From positions 52,870,801 through 52,934,800 of the forward strand of contig NC_073629.1 in assembly GCF_029407905.1 (NCBI RefSeq): a stretch of DNA of 64,000 nucleotides. The letters run 5' to 3'. The notes beneath the pieces are model-generated. The model made no database searches and was not told the DNA's origin. It saw nothing but the letters and a program-made list of their open reading frames with translations. Positions within the stretch are counted from its first letter, which is position 1. Each line of letters starts with the position of its first letter. Of the stretch, positions 11,801-26,800 are shown one piece after another. A program made the position numbers and the translations under genes. The stretch comes from Bubalus kerabau (lineage: Eukaryota; Chordata; Mammalia; Artiodactyla; Bovidae).

Positions 11801-14800
11801 TGTGTGTGTGTGTGTGTATGTGTGTGTGTGTGTGTGTGTGTATGTGTGTGTGTGTGTGTATGTATATGTATACCACATCTTATATATCCATTCATCTATT
11901 GTTGGACACATTGACTCCATATCTTTGCTATTGTAAATAATGCTGCAATGAACATAGGGATGCGTATATCTTTCTGAATTAAGTGTTTTTATTTTTGTTG
12001 AATAAATACCTAGGAATGAAATTGCTGGATCATATGGTAGTTCTGTTTTAAAACTTTTGTGAAATCTCCATATTGTTTTCCATAGTGGCTGCATTTATTT
12101 ATATTCCCACCAACAGTGCACAAGGATTCCCTTCCCTCCACATCCTCACAAGCACTTGTTATTTGTTGTCTTTTTGATAATAGCCATTCTGACAGGTGTG
12201 AGGTGATGTCTCATTGTCGTTTTGATTTGCACTTCCCTAATGATTAGTGATGTTGAGCACCTTTTCTTATCCTGTTGTCCATTTGTATGTCATCTTTGAA
12301 AAAAAAAGTCTATTCAGGTCCTCTGCCCTTTTAAAAATTGGATTATCTAGGGGTTTCTGTTTTTGTTTTGCCTAGTTGTAAAATTAGGGACTTCTCAGTG
12401 TGAAAGTTAGATAGTCTCTACTTATTGAAGATTGTTTTTGAAAAATGATGTTATAAACATATTTTGATATCTGTAATCTTCAAAATAAGTAATACACTAT
12501 CCAAGTTTTTGATGCTAATAGGAAAAACTCAATAATTTTTTGTTTTTTAAATAGGTTACAAAAGTGTGCATATTCCATAAAAGATTCAAAACTGAGAGGT
12601 AGGTTTAGAGATAATTTCTAAATCATATTTTCACCTGTAGATAACAGGAGCCAATTACTAATTAACTGTAAAAGTACATGACAGATGACATTTTTCTTTT
12701 GTAGATATCTTAATACATGGTGTTGCTTATCATCATGCTGGTATGGAACTGTCAGATAGAAAAGTAGTTGAAGGAGCTTTTACTGTTGGAGATGTACCAG
12801 TTCTTTGTAAGTAAAACATATTCTTGTGGATATTGTAAGATCTTTTGGAAACTATTTTAAGGGAAAAAAAGAAAAAACTCAGGTATTCTTACTTATTTCT
12901 GTTTTCTTCCAAGAATCTAAATTATAACTACGCATACAAATATGTGCTACAGTAAACTCTCTTGCAGTTTTAGTTCTTTATTATTTTAGCAAATACTGCA
13001 GTTTGAAAAGTAAGAATTAGTAGTTTTTCAGCTTTAAGATATATTATTTTACCTAGTGATGTTCTTTTCTTTCTTTTTATTCTAAATTTCCTATATATGT
13101 TTTTATTGTTATACATTTATAAAAATATGTCTTTTATAAGAAAACTTTTACCTGAAACAGTAAAGTTATATGACTTAAAAGTAATATTCTTTAATTTGAT
13201 ACAGTTACTACCAGTACCTTAGCCATGGGAGTCAATTTGCCTGCTCACCTAGTGGTTATAAAATCTACAATGCATTATGCTGGAGGAATGTTTGAAGAAT
13301 ACAGTGAAACAGATATTCTACAGATGATTGGTAGAGCTGGTCGACCTCAAGTAAGTGACAGTATTTCACTTTTTTGTAATTCATTTTAAAGACAATGTAA
13401 AATGAAAAAAAATAAAAGAATAAAGACAGTGTAAAAAGCAAAAAGAAATGTGCATTCTTTGTTAAACAAAAGATTAATATTTCACATTTAAAGTAGGTTT
13501 GAAAATAAATGTAACTAAGAAAATCTACTACTTTCATGGAGGAGTAGAAGTAAAACAAGTCTCATCAAAGTCCCACATAACTCCCTTCACAAGTGTCAAG
13601 TACTCCCTTCACTCCCTCTAAACGCCTACTTGTTGATAAGTGATTGAGTTTATGAATGTATATGCTGTTACAGGGTTTTGGGGTTGGTTTTTTTTGGCTT
13701 TGGGGATTTTTTTGTTTTGTTTTGTTTGCTTTTTATACTGAATGGCAGTTTGGATGGGACTGTTTTTCATTCCATAGGACTCATACATTGCAGAACATGT
13801 AGCATTCTTGGATACTATCACAAATGGCAGTAGTGGTCCCCAGGTATTGTGAAAATTAAAAATCAACCCATATACATTATAAAACATGGCTTAATCTGAC
13901 AAATTCTTGAATAAAAAAGTCATTCATGTATGGACTAAGGTAAAATTTAGGAGGAATATCTTTTCAGAGAATACCAAAATATTGTGTTACACAAATTTAT
14001 AATTTTTATAGGATAATTTAGATTATATGTGAATTACACTAAATCTTGCAGCTTTTAACCAGTTACCTAAGTTTGTTTTGGTTTTACTATTGCCAAAATT
14101 GTTATATTGAAACCAAAGTGGTATTTTTATGTCTATACTGTTGGGAGGATTTTAAGGTAAATTTTCAGTTAACATTCAATTCAGAAGCATTTTTAAGGTC
14201 TTTTTGACCTGTTGTTTAAGACAGGGAATTGTTTAATATAAAATGAAAATCTTGTGTTATTGAAGAAAACTGGTATGAACATATACTTTTCTTTATTAAA
14301 TTTCTCTCTCTTTTTCTTTTCTTCCAGTTTGACACTACAGCTACTGCAGTTATTATGACTCGGTTAAGCACAAAAGAGAAGTATATTCAGATGCTTGCTT
14401 GCAGTGACACTATAGAAAGCAGGTAATATGTAAAATATTCCAAAAAATAATGTTAATATATCCTTTATTTTTCCTTTTAATAGATTAGGGATTTTCTAAG
14501 GCCATTTTCTTGGAATTTTTCAATAACCTAATTAGAAAGTTTATTATTTTAAGAAATTAATAGTTAGAAAAAGACAGTGTAATAGTTGTTTAGCATTGTT
14601 TATCAGCGTGCAGTTGCATGTATTCTTGTTATAAAAGGCCAAATTACTAATGAGAGGAATATAATTTTCACATCTTTAAATTTGCATAATAATAGAAGAC
14701 AGGAACCCTGAGACCTTGTAGTAAAGTGTTTGATTATAATACTCTTGGGGAAAATAGGATGTAATCTATTCCCCACCCTTTTTTTTTTTTAAGCAATATT

Positions 14801-17800
14801 GTTTTCTAGAGTCATGGAGTAGAAAGAAATCTGTAACTTATGAAAAGTTTAACTGACATTAAGGTTTACTCATATTTTTGAAAATTAAGTTAACTTTCCT
14901 GAATTATTAAAGTAGCAATAGTATTCAGTTATAGTCAACTATATCATTAAATTATTCAAATATTATTCTAAACAATGAGTTTTATGACATTGAAATGCAT
15001 AATACTAATGAAAAGGTTTTTTTCCCCCATTAGTTTGCACAGACATCTTATTGAGCATTTAAATGCAGAGATAGTATTGCATACCATCACAAACGTGAAT
15101 ATTGCTTTGGAATGGATACGATCAACCTTGCTTTATATCAGAGCCTTGAAAAATCCATCTCATTATGGTTTGTTACTTTGATTTTGAAGAGTAATAATTT
15201 TATCAAGCCATTTGGGCCTATTTTTTACTAATAGGTCACAGAATAGATTATAGAAGTTAATAGGTAGCAGAAGTAAAAGTAACAACTATAACAAATACAT
15301 TTAGAGGCAAGATTAGACAAACATGAGAAATCTTTTTCTGTTTTACTTCTAGTCTTTTAATAAGGCTTGAAATCAACACTGTTAAATATAGACCTTTTAG
15401 AAAAAAATTGTCTCCAGTAAAAATTTTTAAAATGCTTAGAATTATTTAAAATAAGTTAAAGGACTTCCCTGGTGGCTAAAATCAAAAACAATTTTTGAAT
15501 TTTGTCCAAACTGGTGTTCAAACCAAAATATATGATAATACTGTTGCTGTTGGAATTTTCATCTTCCTTCTAAAGCTAACATTTATGGTTATGTTGCTTC
15601 TAGAGGGTTCTTTCATGTGGTAAAGATTATAAAGTAAAAATACTTGGAATTGCAGAATATCAAATTAAAACCTGACTTGCTATAATACCATTCTAATTCC
15701 ACAGGTTCAAAAGTTTCAGATCTGTAAGAGGAAAAAATACATATAGTATTCCTGGTCACTGTTACACAGTAAAATTAACAAAAGAAAGCCAATTAATATT
15801 GAAAGGATTTCACAACAATGGTTATTTTCTATAGATGTTTAAGCCTTTTTTTTAACTTTAAGGTACTTTTTTCTTCCATTTAAGATTTAGTTAGACTACT
15901 CTTTTCTAGTTAACTGGGGTATCAAAGTAAGCCTCTAAGGATGAATAAATCTCATTCTATTTTATTTTTAATAAATTTTCATAACTTAAATAGGTTTTGC
16001 ATCTGGATTGAACAAAGATGGAATTGAATCAAAATTACAAGGTTAGATGCATTTCCTTCTAAAAAATTATATTCTATAAATTTTAATGAAAAGGTCTAGT
16101 TGTTGTAAAACTAGGAATAGTCCAGTAAAATATTTTCTAAAATTACTTTATTTGCAGAAAAAATATATGGATTTCTTTTTTCACACGTAAATAAAGCTTT
16201 ACACATATACTTTTTTTTCTGAATTAATCTATTAATTTTATCAGAATATCTTCCTTTGTATGACATTAATTAATTTGTTTTTAAAAATGATCCTGGTCTT
16301 TGGAAATGTTGCCTATAGATATACAATTTTATTATTTATTTTCCTTTTCTAGTTTAATTTTAATTGAAAATATAAGCTTAGCTTGACTGTGGGCTTCTTA
16401 TCCCAGTCTGTGCTAATAAAGTATTCCTGTCAAACCTCAGTTTTAGTTTTCAGTTAATTTCATTATCTCATTTTTGAAATGAGTATTTTCATTCCTTCAT
16501 TTTTGAATTTAGTATTTCATTACATATCTTTGAAAATATCAGATTGTTGAGCATTTATTAGGAGTAGAAATTGCTGCCTCTACATTGTACTGAGACTGTC
16601 TTCCAGTAAAAGAAAAAATGTTAGATCCCTAAAAATATTTAGCCAATTTTAATTTATTCTCTACTTGGAACTGGAGCCTATTATACAGAGTGAAGTAAGC
16701 CAGAAAGAAAAACACCAATACAGTATACTAACGCATATATATGGAATTTAGAAAGATGGTAACAATAACCCTGTGTACGAGACAGCAAAAGAGACACTGA
16801 TGTATAGAACAGTCTTATGGACTCTGTGGGAGAGGGAGAGGGTGGGAAGATTTGGGAGAATGGCATTGAAACATGTAAAATATCATGTATGAAACGAGTT
16901 GCCAGTCCAGGTTCGATGCACGATACTGGATGCTTGGGGCTAGTGCACTGGGACGACCCAGAGGGATGGTATGGGGAGGGAGGAGAGAGGAGGGTTCAGG
17001 ATGGGGAACACATGTATACCTGTGGTGGATTCATTTTGCTATTTGGCAAAACTAATACAATTTTGTAAAGTTAAAAAAAAAAAAGTTTTATTAAAAAAAA
17101 ACAAACTTTATTCTCTACTTGGATATATACATATGGCAAATAAAAATTCAGAGATAAGGATGAAGAAGTAAAATTATCATTCTTAAAGAATAAATATATT
17201 GTTAAAAATGCTGATAAGTGATAGCTTACATTAATAATGCTGCTGTTGAGAAACAGATCTGTAAAATAGTTGTATTATCCTTTCTGTATTGACCAAATTT
17301 GAAATGGAGTTTTAAAAGCGTACTTTTCCTCACACACACACACACACAAAATAAAAGAGTACTTTTTTTTAATCAAAATGAGCAAATACACATGAAATGA
17401 GAAATAATTCATGAAATATTACCAAGAAATATCTTGCTATATTCTGGTAGCTGTAATGATTTAACTTTTCTAAACTGTTCTTAACAGTTCATATTTGTCT
17501 TATTTTCAGTTATTATAGAGTGGCTAATTTTCCCCTATAACAAATAGCTGAATTTATTATGTAACTGGATAGAATGTTTTGGTTTCCTTAGAGTTCTGCC
17601 TTAAATTTCTTAGGAAGGATCCTTAGCATAGATTATGCTGTTTCCTAAATTTGGTTATATTTTCTTGCTCTGTATCCTCCAGTAGCTTTACCAATGTGTG
17701 TGTTTGCTAAACACTTTAGTCATGTCTGACTCTTTGTGACCCTATGGACTGTAGCCAGCTGGGCTCCTTTGTCCGTGGGATTCTCCAGGCAAGAATACTG

Positions 17801-20800
17801 GACTGGGTTGCCGTGGCCTCCTCCAGGGGATCTTCCTGACCCAGGATCAAACCCATATCTCTTAGGTCCCCTGCATTGGCAGGAGGGTTCATTACCACTA
17901 GCACGACCTGGGAAGCAGCCTTACCATCACACTTAGAATAAAATGCAAACCTTCACCACAAAGTCCTGTTTGATATCCCTGTGCCTCTTTGTTTCTCTGA
18001 CTTCATTTCTTGTCACTTTCCCCTCCTTTTTTCCACTCTGTCCAAATTGGCTATCTTGCTGTTTCTTAACCACATCAAGCTGTTCCCACTTCAGGTCCTT
18101 GCACTCTCTTTATTCTTGGAACATATCTCACATGTTTTACATAGCCTTTTAAAAAGCAAGAGAGTTCCAGAAAAACATCTATTTCTGCTTTATTGACGAT
18201 GCCAAAGGCTTTGACTGTGTGGACCACAATAAACTGTGGAAAATTCTTCAAGAGATGGGAATACCAGACCACCTGACCTGCCTCTTGAGAAACCTATATG
18301 CAGGTCAGGAAGCAACAGTTAGAACTGGACGTGGAACAACAGACTGGTTCCAAATAGGAAAAGGAGTACGTCAAGGCTGTATATTGTCACCCTGCTTATT
18401 TAACTTTTATGCAGAGTACATCATGAGAAATGCTGGGCTGGAAGAAGCACAAGCTGGAATCAAGATTGCCGGGAGAAATATCAATAACCTCAGATATGCA
18501 GATGACACTACCCTTATGGCAGAAAGTGAAGGGGAACTAAAAAGCCTCTTGAAAGTGAAAGTGGAGAGTGAAAAAGTTGGCTTAAAGCTCAACATTCAGA
18601 AAACGAAGATCATGGCATCTGGTCCCATCACTTCATGGGAAATAGATGGGGAAACAGTGGCAGACTTTTATTTTTTTGGGCTCCAAAATCACTGCAGATG
18701 GTGATTGCAGCCATGGAATTAAAAGACGCTTACTCCTTGGAAGGAAAGTTACGACCAACCTAGATAGCATGTTGAAAAGCAGAGACATTACTTTGCCAAC
18801 AAAGGTCTGTCTAGTCAAGGCTATGGTTTTTCCAGTGGTCATGTATGGATGTGAGAGTTGGACTGTGAAGAAAGCTGAGTGCCGAAGAATTGATGCTTTT
18901 GAACTGTGGTGTTGGAGAAGGCTCTTGAGAGTCCCTTGGACTGCAAGGAGATCCAACCAGTCCATCCTAAAGGATATCAGTCCTGGGTGTTCTTTGGAAG
19001 GACTGATGCTGACGCTGAAACTCCAATACTTTGGCTACCTCATGTGAAAAGTTGACTCATCAGAAAAGACCCTGATGCTGGGAGGGATTAGGGGCAGGAG
19101 GAGAAGGGGATGACAGAGGATGCGATGGCTGGATGGCATCACCAACGCTATGCACATGAGTCTGAGTGAACTCCTGGAGTTGGTGATGGACAGGGAGGCC
19201 TGGCGTGCTATGATTCATGGGGTTGCAAAGAGTTGGACACAACTGAGCAGCTGAACTGAACTGAAAGCTTCAATTTCATTTAGGTCTTTTTGAGGATTAA
19301 ATGAGATAATACAGATGTATCATTTTAAGTTGTAAATGTTATCACTTGAGTGTTATTTTTATTATTTTTACTGTTAGAAAAAAATTTTCAGCATATTAGG
19401 TGGCTCTTTTGTTTAAATGAGATTTTTTTTGTTTTGTTTTTACCACTTAAGTAGGGATTACAGTTCTTCCCAGAAAAATTACACAGAAACACGACTTCAG
19501 AATATTTAATAATATATTCTGTTTTTTTATTGCCTCTTTATTTTACTAAAGTTAAAATATGTTTTTTTATAATTGAACAGAATTGTGTTTGAAGAATCTG
19601 AATGATTTGTCATCTCTGAACCTGATAAAAATGGATGAAGATATTAATTTCAAACCAACTGGTAATTTTTTCATTGTTGTTAGTAAATTTAACAATTAAG
19701 ACTAAATTTAAACATTTGTTCCACTAAAATTTAGATGATGGTAAAATTAAATTGTGGTTTCAATTCTCAACAGGGTATCATCATTATTAGCATGATAAAT
19801 TTATATGATTCCTATTTATAAGATTATAGAGCTGCCTTTTTGACAGGCATTAAATTTCTGTTCACTAACTTTGGTGACTTATGTGGCAACATGATGGGAA
19901 ATTTGAAAATGAGGGGGAAAACATAATCTCAGTATCCTAAAAGAACCATTCAGTAAATAATTTTGGATTTGCTTCCAATGTTTTCCCTGTTTTTTTTTAC
20001 AATTGCAATCCTAATATGTATACGATTTTGTATCCTGTGTATTTCTCTTAGTGTATGTCATAAACACTTTTTCACATTGCTTGTTTTTGAAATCATTTCA
20101 ACATCCATTTCAGTATTTGATGGAGGAAGTGTACCTGTCATTTATTTAGTCATATACATGTTTGAATTTTTTTTTAAAGTTACATATAATGGAGAAGGCA
20201 ATGGCACCCCACTCCAGTACTCTTGCCTGGAAAATCCCATGGGTGGAGGAGCCTGGTAGGCTGCAGTCCATGGGGTCGCAGAGTCGGACACGACTGAGCG
20301 ACTTCACTTTTCACTTTCATGCATTGGAGAAGGAAATGGCAACCCACTCCAGTGTTCTTGACTGGAGGATCCCAGGGACAGGGGAGCCTGGTGGGCTGCT
20401 GTCTATGGGGTCGCAGAGAGTTGGACATGACTGAAGGGACTTAGCAGCAGCAGCAGCAGAGGATTGAAAAGTTCAAATCTTTGGGTTGCTTCAGTGACAT
20501 TGTAACTCTTGTAGCTAACATTTTACTAATTCTTACTTCTTCAAACAAGGCTTATGAAGATGGTTAGTTAGGTGCCTTCTCTTTCTCTCTCTGTCTCTGC
20601 CTCTCTCTTTTTGATTCTATATAGGGTATAATAGAAGCAAGAAAGTGTTTTGTAGTTTTTAACACACATGATTAGAAGTTTCTTGGGGAAAAATATCGAC
20701 TTCATTGTACTTTGCCTAATAAAAATTGGGAAGCATAGAAAAGTTTGAAAAAATCAATATATGACTATCTAATTTTGCATGTATCCTTCTATTTTTAAAT

Positions 20801-23800
20801 GCATTTTAATGTACTTGCAACCATGTCATAGCAATGTATGATTTTGTGTCATGCTCCCTAACTCTCAGCCACAGATTTATAACATTTTTTTCCTTCTCCC
20901 ATGGTCTTCATTCTGGTAAATCTGTTTGTGAGAATTACCTTCTTTGTATTCTAGGATGTCTCACTGAGGAGGCATGAGAATCACTAATATAACTTCTTCC
21001 TTTTTTATTTTTAACCCTGTCATTTTATTTAAAAAAATTTTTTATTGGCATATAGTTGCTTTACAATGTTATATTTCAGTTTCTACTGTACAGCAAGTGA
21101 ATCAGCTATACATATACATATTAATATATTTCCTTTTTTTTTGGATTTCTTTCCCATTTAGGTCACCACAGAGTATTGAGTAGAGTTCCCTGTGCTATAC
21201 AATAGGAGGGAAAACTAATATAACTTCATCATCTATTCTTTATATACTTTAATTCTCAAGAATCTTATTCCCACTGTCATTCTTTCCCTGTGGAACTTCT
21301 CGAATCCACTGATACCATTTCTTCTACCTTTAAACATACCTAATAAAGGATATATATACTATTTGCTGTCTTTCTCCATCATCAGTGAATACTACTTGAT
21401 TAATTTTATTCTTTTTAACTTGCTTTTGATTCTATTTTTTCTGCTTCTTCAATGAATTTCTGTTTGCTGACTTTTTTTTGCCTTACTATAGGCTTCTTAA
21501 ACATGCAGATGTTGGACCTTTATTCTCAGTTTATGATAATTTCTTTGAAAACATAATTTACCTTCACAGGTTAAGCTATAGTCATTATGTAATTGTGGTT
21601 TTGATCTAGGTCTTTTACCTTTACTATAACATTTGACCATTAATTTTCTATTAGAAATCTTTTCTTACATATGTGACATGAAATTTGACACTTGGAAGCA
21701 TATAACCGTTAATTTGACCTGGAATATTGTACAATGATATGAACATAAAATCTTTGTTTCAAATACCTGGATTTCAGTTCCATTTCTGCCACTATGCTAG
21801 CTGGGACCTTAAACTCACTGAGCCTTAGTACTAATATATATCTGCAAAATAAGAATATATATTACAAGAATATATAATATATATATTTACCTTATTAGGT
21901 TGTTATGATGATCAAATGGGATAATGAACATTTATAGGAAAAAAAATTCTGAAAACATGAGTTGTTGCTCTCTTTTGTCCAAGGTTAGCAAAATATCTCT
22001 ACTTGCCCCTCCTTCTCAATAGCCTAACCAGTTTGTTAAGCCTGAAATTATAAAATGTTTGATGTCATTGGTTTCTCTTTCATTCCTCACTCATTGCATG
22101 ACTAGGCAGGATGTGTCCAAAAGGACAATCCAGTCTTGGAGCTGAAAATATTCCTTATCACATAGCAGGGTAATGTTTCCTAAGTGTGGTTGGGTTAACT
22201 ACTTACTCTCAAAATCATCTGAGAGTGCTGTTATGTTAAAAATGAAACTAATGAGCCCTACTCCAGACTTAAAATCCTCAACTTCTAGGAGTAACACCTG
22301 GTAATTTAGATTTTAAGCTTGAACCCTGGATGGTTTTTTTGCACATAAAATTGAGAACTACTGCCCTGGGAGTGCTATTTCAATAAATAGCATAGTGAAA
22401 ATCTATTCAGATCTTTGTGTCATACTCACAGTTTATCTCAATGTGTATTCTGAGGGTGTGGGGAAGAGATTCCAAACTGAAATAGAGAATGCAGTTTTAC
22501 TCTAAACTATCTTCTTTAGGAAAATCATGGGGTTCAATGACATATTAAATGTGCTAAGAAGAAAGGCAGTAAGAAAGAGCCAAAATTAGTTAGCCTAGGG
22601 TTTTTACATTTTTATTTGCCCAGAGAAATCTTTTAAATGGAATATCCATTAATATTGCAAAGAACACTAATGTTCTATCAGTGTTCAGTGTATCAATTCA
22701 ATGTTAATGTTATCCAGAAACATCCTTACAAACACACCCAGCATAATATTTGACCAAGTATCTGGACAGATTATGGCCCAGTTAAGTTGACACACAAAAT
22801 TTAGCATCACAGCAGCTTAACATAAAATATACTTTCTAGCTGAATGCAGCTGAATTCTCAGAAGAATTATTGTGCATGATGCCCTTTTACATACTCCTCT
22901 GTGCTGAGGTTGGTCATATATTCTGCTTTGAAAACACATATTATGCAATTCCCAATCATTGGATATTTTGTCCTTTGTGTTTATTAACTCAGCATCCTCA
23001 ACTCTTGTTACACCCTAAACCATTAAGTTACTTTAAACACACACACAGTGTATATATACATTAATGTACATATTTATTTATGAGGAATTTAACATATGTT
23101 TTTAACTGTGCTAGTATTTTTATTAGGATTATTTAGGTTAGTTCTTTTGATACAATGTTGTATGAATTTGTTGTTTGCCTCAATACTTTTTTTCCATAAG
23201 CATTGTTATTTTTCATATGCAGTTTTATATGAGAATTTATAGGAATGCATATACTATGTATTTATAGGAAATAAAGGTTTACATAAAAATATAGGAATAC
23301 TGTGTATTTAAGGACAAGAATTTTTATTAACTGGTTTGTAATAGTTTTGTTATCAATCAGTTTGTTGAATTTTCTAATTTCCACTATTTCTTCTTTGACC
23401 TATGGATTATTTGAAAATCTGGTTTGTAACTTCTGTACATCTGATGGTTTTCTAATTATTTTTCTTTTCTAGTTTCATTGTTACTCCAGTACTTTTGCCT
23501 AAAAAATCCCATGGACGGAAAAGCCTGGTAGGCTGCAGTCCATGGGGTCGCTAGAGTCAGGCATGACTGAGCAACTTCACTTTCACTTTTCACTTTCATG
23601 CATTGGAGAAGGAAAATGGCAACCCACTCCAGTGTTCTTGCCTGGAGAATCCCAGGGCCGGGGAAGCCTGGTGGGCTGCTGCCTATGGGGTCGCACAGAG
23701 TTGGACAGGACTGGAGCGACTTAGCAGCAGCAGTTTCATTGTTACTGTTCTTAACATGTGATGCAGTTGCTTTGTATCAGATAATGTTCTCTGTATGATT

Positions 23801-26800
23801 TCAGTCTTTTGAGATTTGTTGAGACTTGTTTTATGGACCCATATGTGGTCAGTTTTTTTTTTTTTTTTTAATTTTATTTTTAAACTTTACAATATTGTGT
23901 TGGTTTTGCCAAATATCGAAATGAATCCGCCACAGGTATACATATGTTCCCCATCCTGAACCCTCCTCCCTCCTCCCTCCCCATACCATCCCTCTGGGTC
24001 GTCCCAGTACACCAGCCCCAAGCATCCAGTATCGTGCATCGAACCTGGACTGGCGACTCGTTTCATAAATGATATTATACACGCTTCAATGCCATTCTCC
24101 CAAATCTTCCCACCCTCTCCCTCTCCCACAGAGTCCATAAGACTGTTCTATACATCAGTGTCTCTTTTGCTGTCTCATACACAGGGTTATTGTTACCATC
24201 TTTCTAAATTCCATATATATGCGTTAGTATACTGTATTGGTGTTTTTAGTTTTTATAAATATTTTGAGTGTGCTTATTCTTTTGGTTTTAAGTGCCCTCC
24301 CAGATAAATATCATGTTAGTTCTTTGATGATTAGTAAAAGATATTTCATGTATTTCATTTTTCTGATTTGGTTGCCTTCAGCAGAGGGATTGGTTCATAA
24401 TTACTTTGTTGTTGTTGTTCAGTTCCTCAGTCATGTCTGACTCTTCATGCCTCCATGAACTGCAGCATGCCAGGCTTCCTGGCACCTAACGAACTGGGGA
24501 GTTCATCTTTCAATGTCATATCTTTTTGCCTTTTCCTACTGTTCATGGAGTTCTCAAGGCAAGAATGCTGAAGTGGTTTTGCCATCATGATTACTAAGCC
24601 TACTATTAATGTGGGTGGATGCTCTTTACATATTATTTCTAATTAATTCTTTTTTATGACTTCATGATCCTTTGCTATTATTTTCTTTTATCTCTTTGAG
24701 TATTTTTTTAATTAAATTTTAGTCTGTATGTTCCAGTAATTCTGCTTCTTGCTTTTGCTTTTTTAATTTGTAATCATAATACTGAAGTATGTAGGTATTT
24801 TTATCTGTATGCTTGTGTTCTTGTCTGGGTTTTTAGCTCTTCTGCCTGCTAATGTATATGGAAGAAGGGCTCAAAAGACCAAGTCTTATTTTGTGCAAAT
24901 TTAAGGATTAACAACCTAATGAAAATGGACAGTAACGGCAAGAAGCACAGAAAGTCATTCAACTGGGATGCAAATCTTACCTCTATGAAGGGGAGAGAAG
25001 GAAGGAAGGAGGAAAGGAAGGAAAGATAAAAGGAAGGAGAATTTTGTCTGCAATGCAGTCCTAAGACCATTCGGCAAAGTTGATGGGGAATCTTCAATTC
25101 AAAGTTGCCCATCCAAGGAGTCCCAGTAAGGTCTACCTTAATATTCCTGCCATGCCCAGTCATTTGTTTGGAGCATCTCAAGAAAAGTGTAATCTTGGTG
25201 TGTACATAGTGATAGATTCAGAACACAGCAGCTGGGACCATCCATCAGAGCACTTCTTGCAGTAGGAGATATGAGAGGTGTATTCTCAACACCTCTAGTT
25301 CCCTTCCCTCACTCCAACTCTATGACTTTTTCTTTGAAATACCCTATATTTGCTACTATGAAAATATTTATCATTCAAAAACTATATTGATAGCGATTTG
25401 TCTCTTTATTTTCTCTCTTCACTTGCAATTCTTTTAAAATTCTTTCCATTCTGTCTCCCTTGACTCATTTTCTTCATAGTTTCATTTCTAGGTTATTTAT
25501 ATACCTTAGCTAGGTAACTTTCATTCTTACTAATCAGCCAGCAAATATAAGCCTTTTCTCAAAAACTTTCATTTTCACCAGAAGGGAGATCAGATCAGAT
25601 CAGTCGCCCAGTCGTGTCCGACTCTTTGCGACCCCATGAATCACAGCACGCCAGGCCTCCCTGTCCATCACCAACTCCCGGAGTTCACTCAGACTCACGT
25701 CCATCGAGTCAGTGATGCCATCCAGCCATCTCATCCTTTGTCGTCCCCTTCTCCTCTTGCCCCCAATCCCTCCCAGCATCACAGTCTTTTCCAATGAGTC
25801 AACTCTTCGCATGAGGTGGCCAAAGTACTGGAGTTTCAGCTTTAGCATCATTCCTTCCAAAGAAATCCCAGGGCTGATCTTCAGAATGGACTGGATGGAT
25901 CTCCTTGCAGTCCAAGGGACTCTCAAGAGCCTTCTCCAACACCACAGTTCAAAAGCATCAATTCTTCGGTGCTCAGCCTTCTTCACAGTCCAACTCTCAC
26001 ATCCATACATGACCACAGGAAAAACCATAGCCTTGACTAGATGAACCTTTGTTGGCAAAGTAATGTCTCTGCTTTTGAATATGCTATCTAGGTTGGTCAT
26101 AACTTTCCTTCCAAGGAGTAAGTGTCTTTTAATTTCATGGCTGCAGTCACCATCTGCAGTGATTTTGGAGCCCATAAAAATAAAGTCTGACACTGTTTCC
26201 ACTGTTTCCCCATCTATTTCCCATGAAGTGATGGGACCAGATGCCATGATCTTTGTTTTCTGAATGTTGAGCCTTAAGCCAACTTTTTCACTCTCCTCTT
26301 TCACCTTCATCAAGAGGCTTTTTAGTTCCTTTTCACTTTCTGCCATAAGGGTGGTGTCATCTGCATATCTGAGGTTATTGATATTTCTCCCAGCAATCTT
26401 GATTCCAGCTTGTGTTTCTTCCAGTCCAGCGTTTCTCATGATGTACTCTGCATATAAGTTAAATAAGCAGGGTGACAATATACAGCCTTGATGTACTCCT
26501 TTTCGTATTTGGAACCAGTCTGTTGTTCCATGTTCATTTCTAACTGTTGCTTCCTGACCTGCATACAAATTTCTTAAGAGGCAGATCAGGTGGGGAGATA
26601 CCCTATAGTAATTTATAAACATCTAGGATAAGAAGGGGCTTCCCAGGTGACTCTAGTGGTGAAGAACCCACCTGCCAATGCAGGAGACATAAGAGACATG
26701 GGTTTGATCCCTAGGTCAGGAAGATCCCCTGGAGGAGGGCATGGCAACCCACTCCAGTACTCTTTGCCTGGAGAATCCCATGGACAGAGAAGCCTGGTGG

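Larger units (their letters stand above)
8515..12375 (-). mobile_element. Old L1 3' portion (antisense), split by a BovB
   Basis: 8515-8819 holds the L1 3' UTR in antisense, beginning around the ttttattgagatataattg motif. It resumes at 11218 and runs to about 12375 through the end of ORF2 (minus-strand reading includes PLWKTIWRF and ELPYDPAISFLGI). A (TG)n tract expanded within it at 11798-11868. The BovB at 8820-11206 inserted into it. Confidence 0.85.

Noticed and set aside
11649..12094. Frames rich in His-Thr or Val-Cys repeats
   Set aside because: Translation of the (TG)n microsatellite within L1, not a protein.
15463..15479. A 17-base match to the Bov-tA head (ggacttccctggtggct) with no SINE body
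   Set aside because: Too short to separate a SINE remnant from chance; no flanking duplication.
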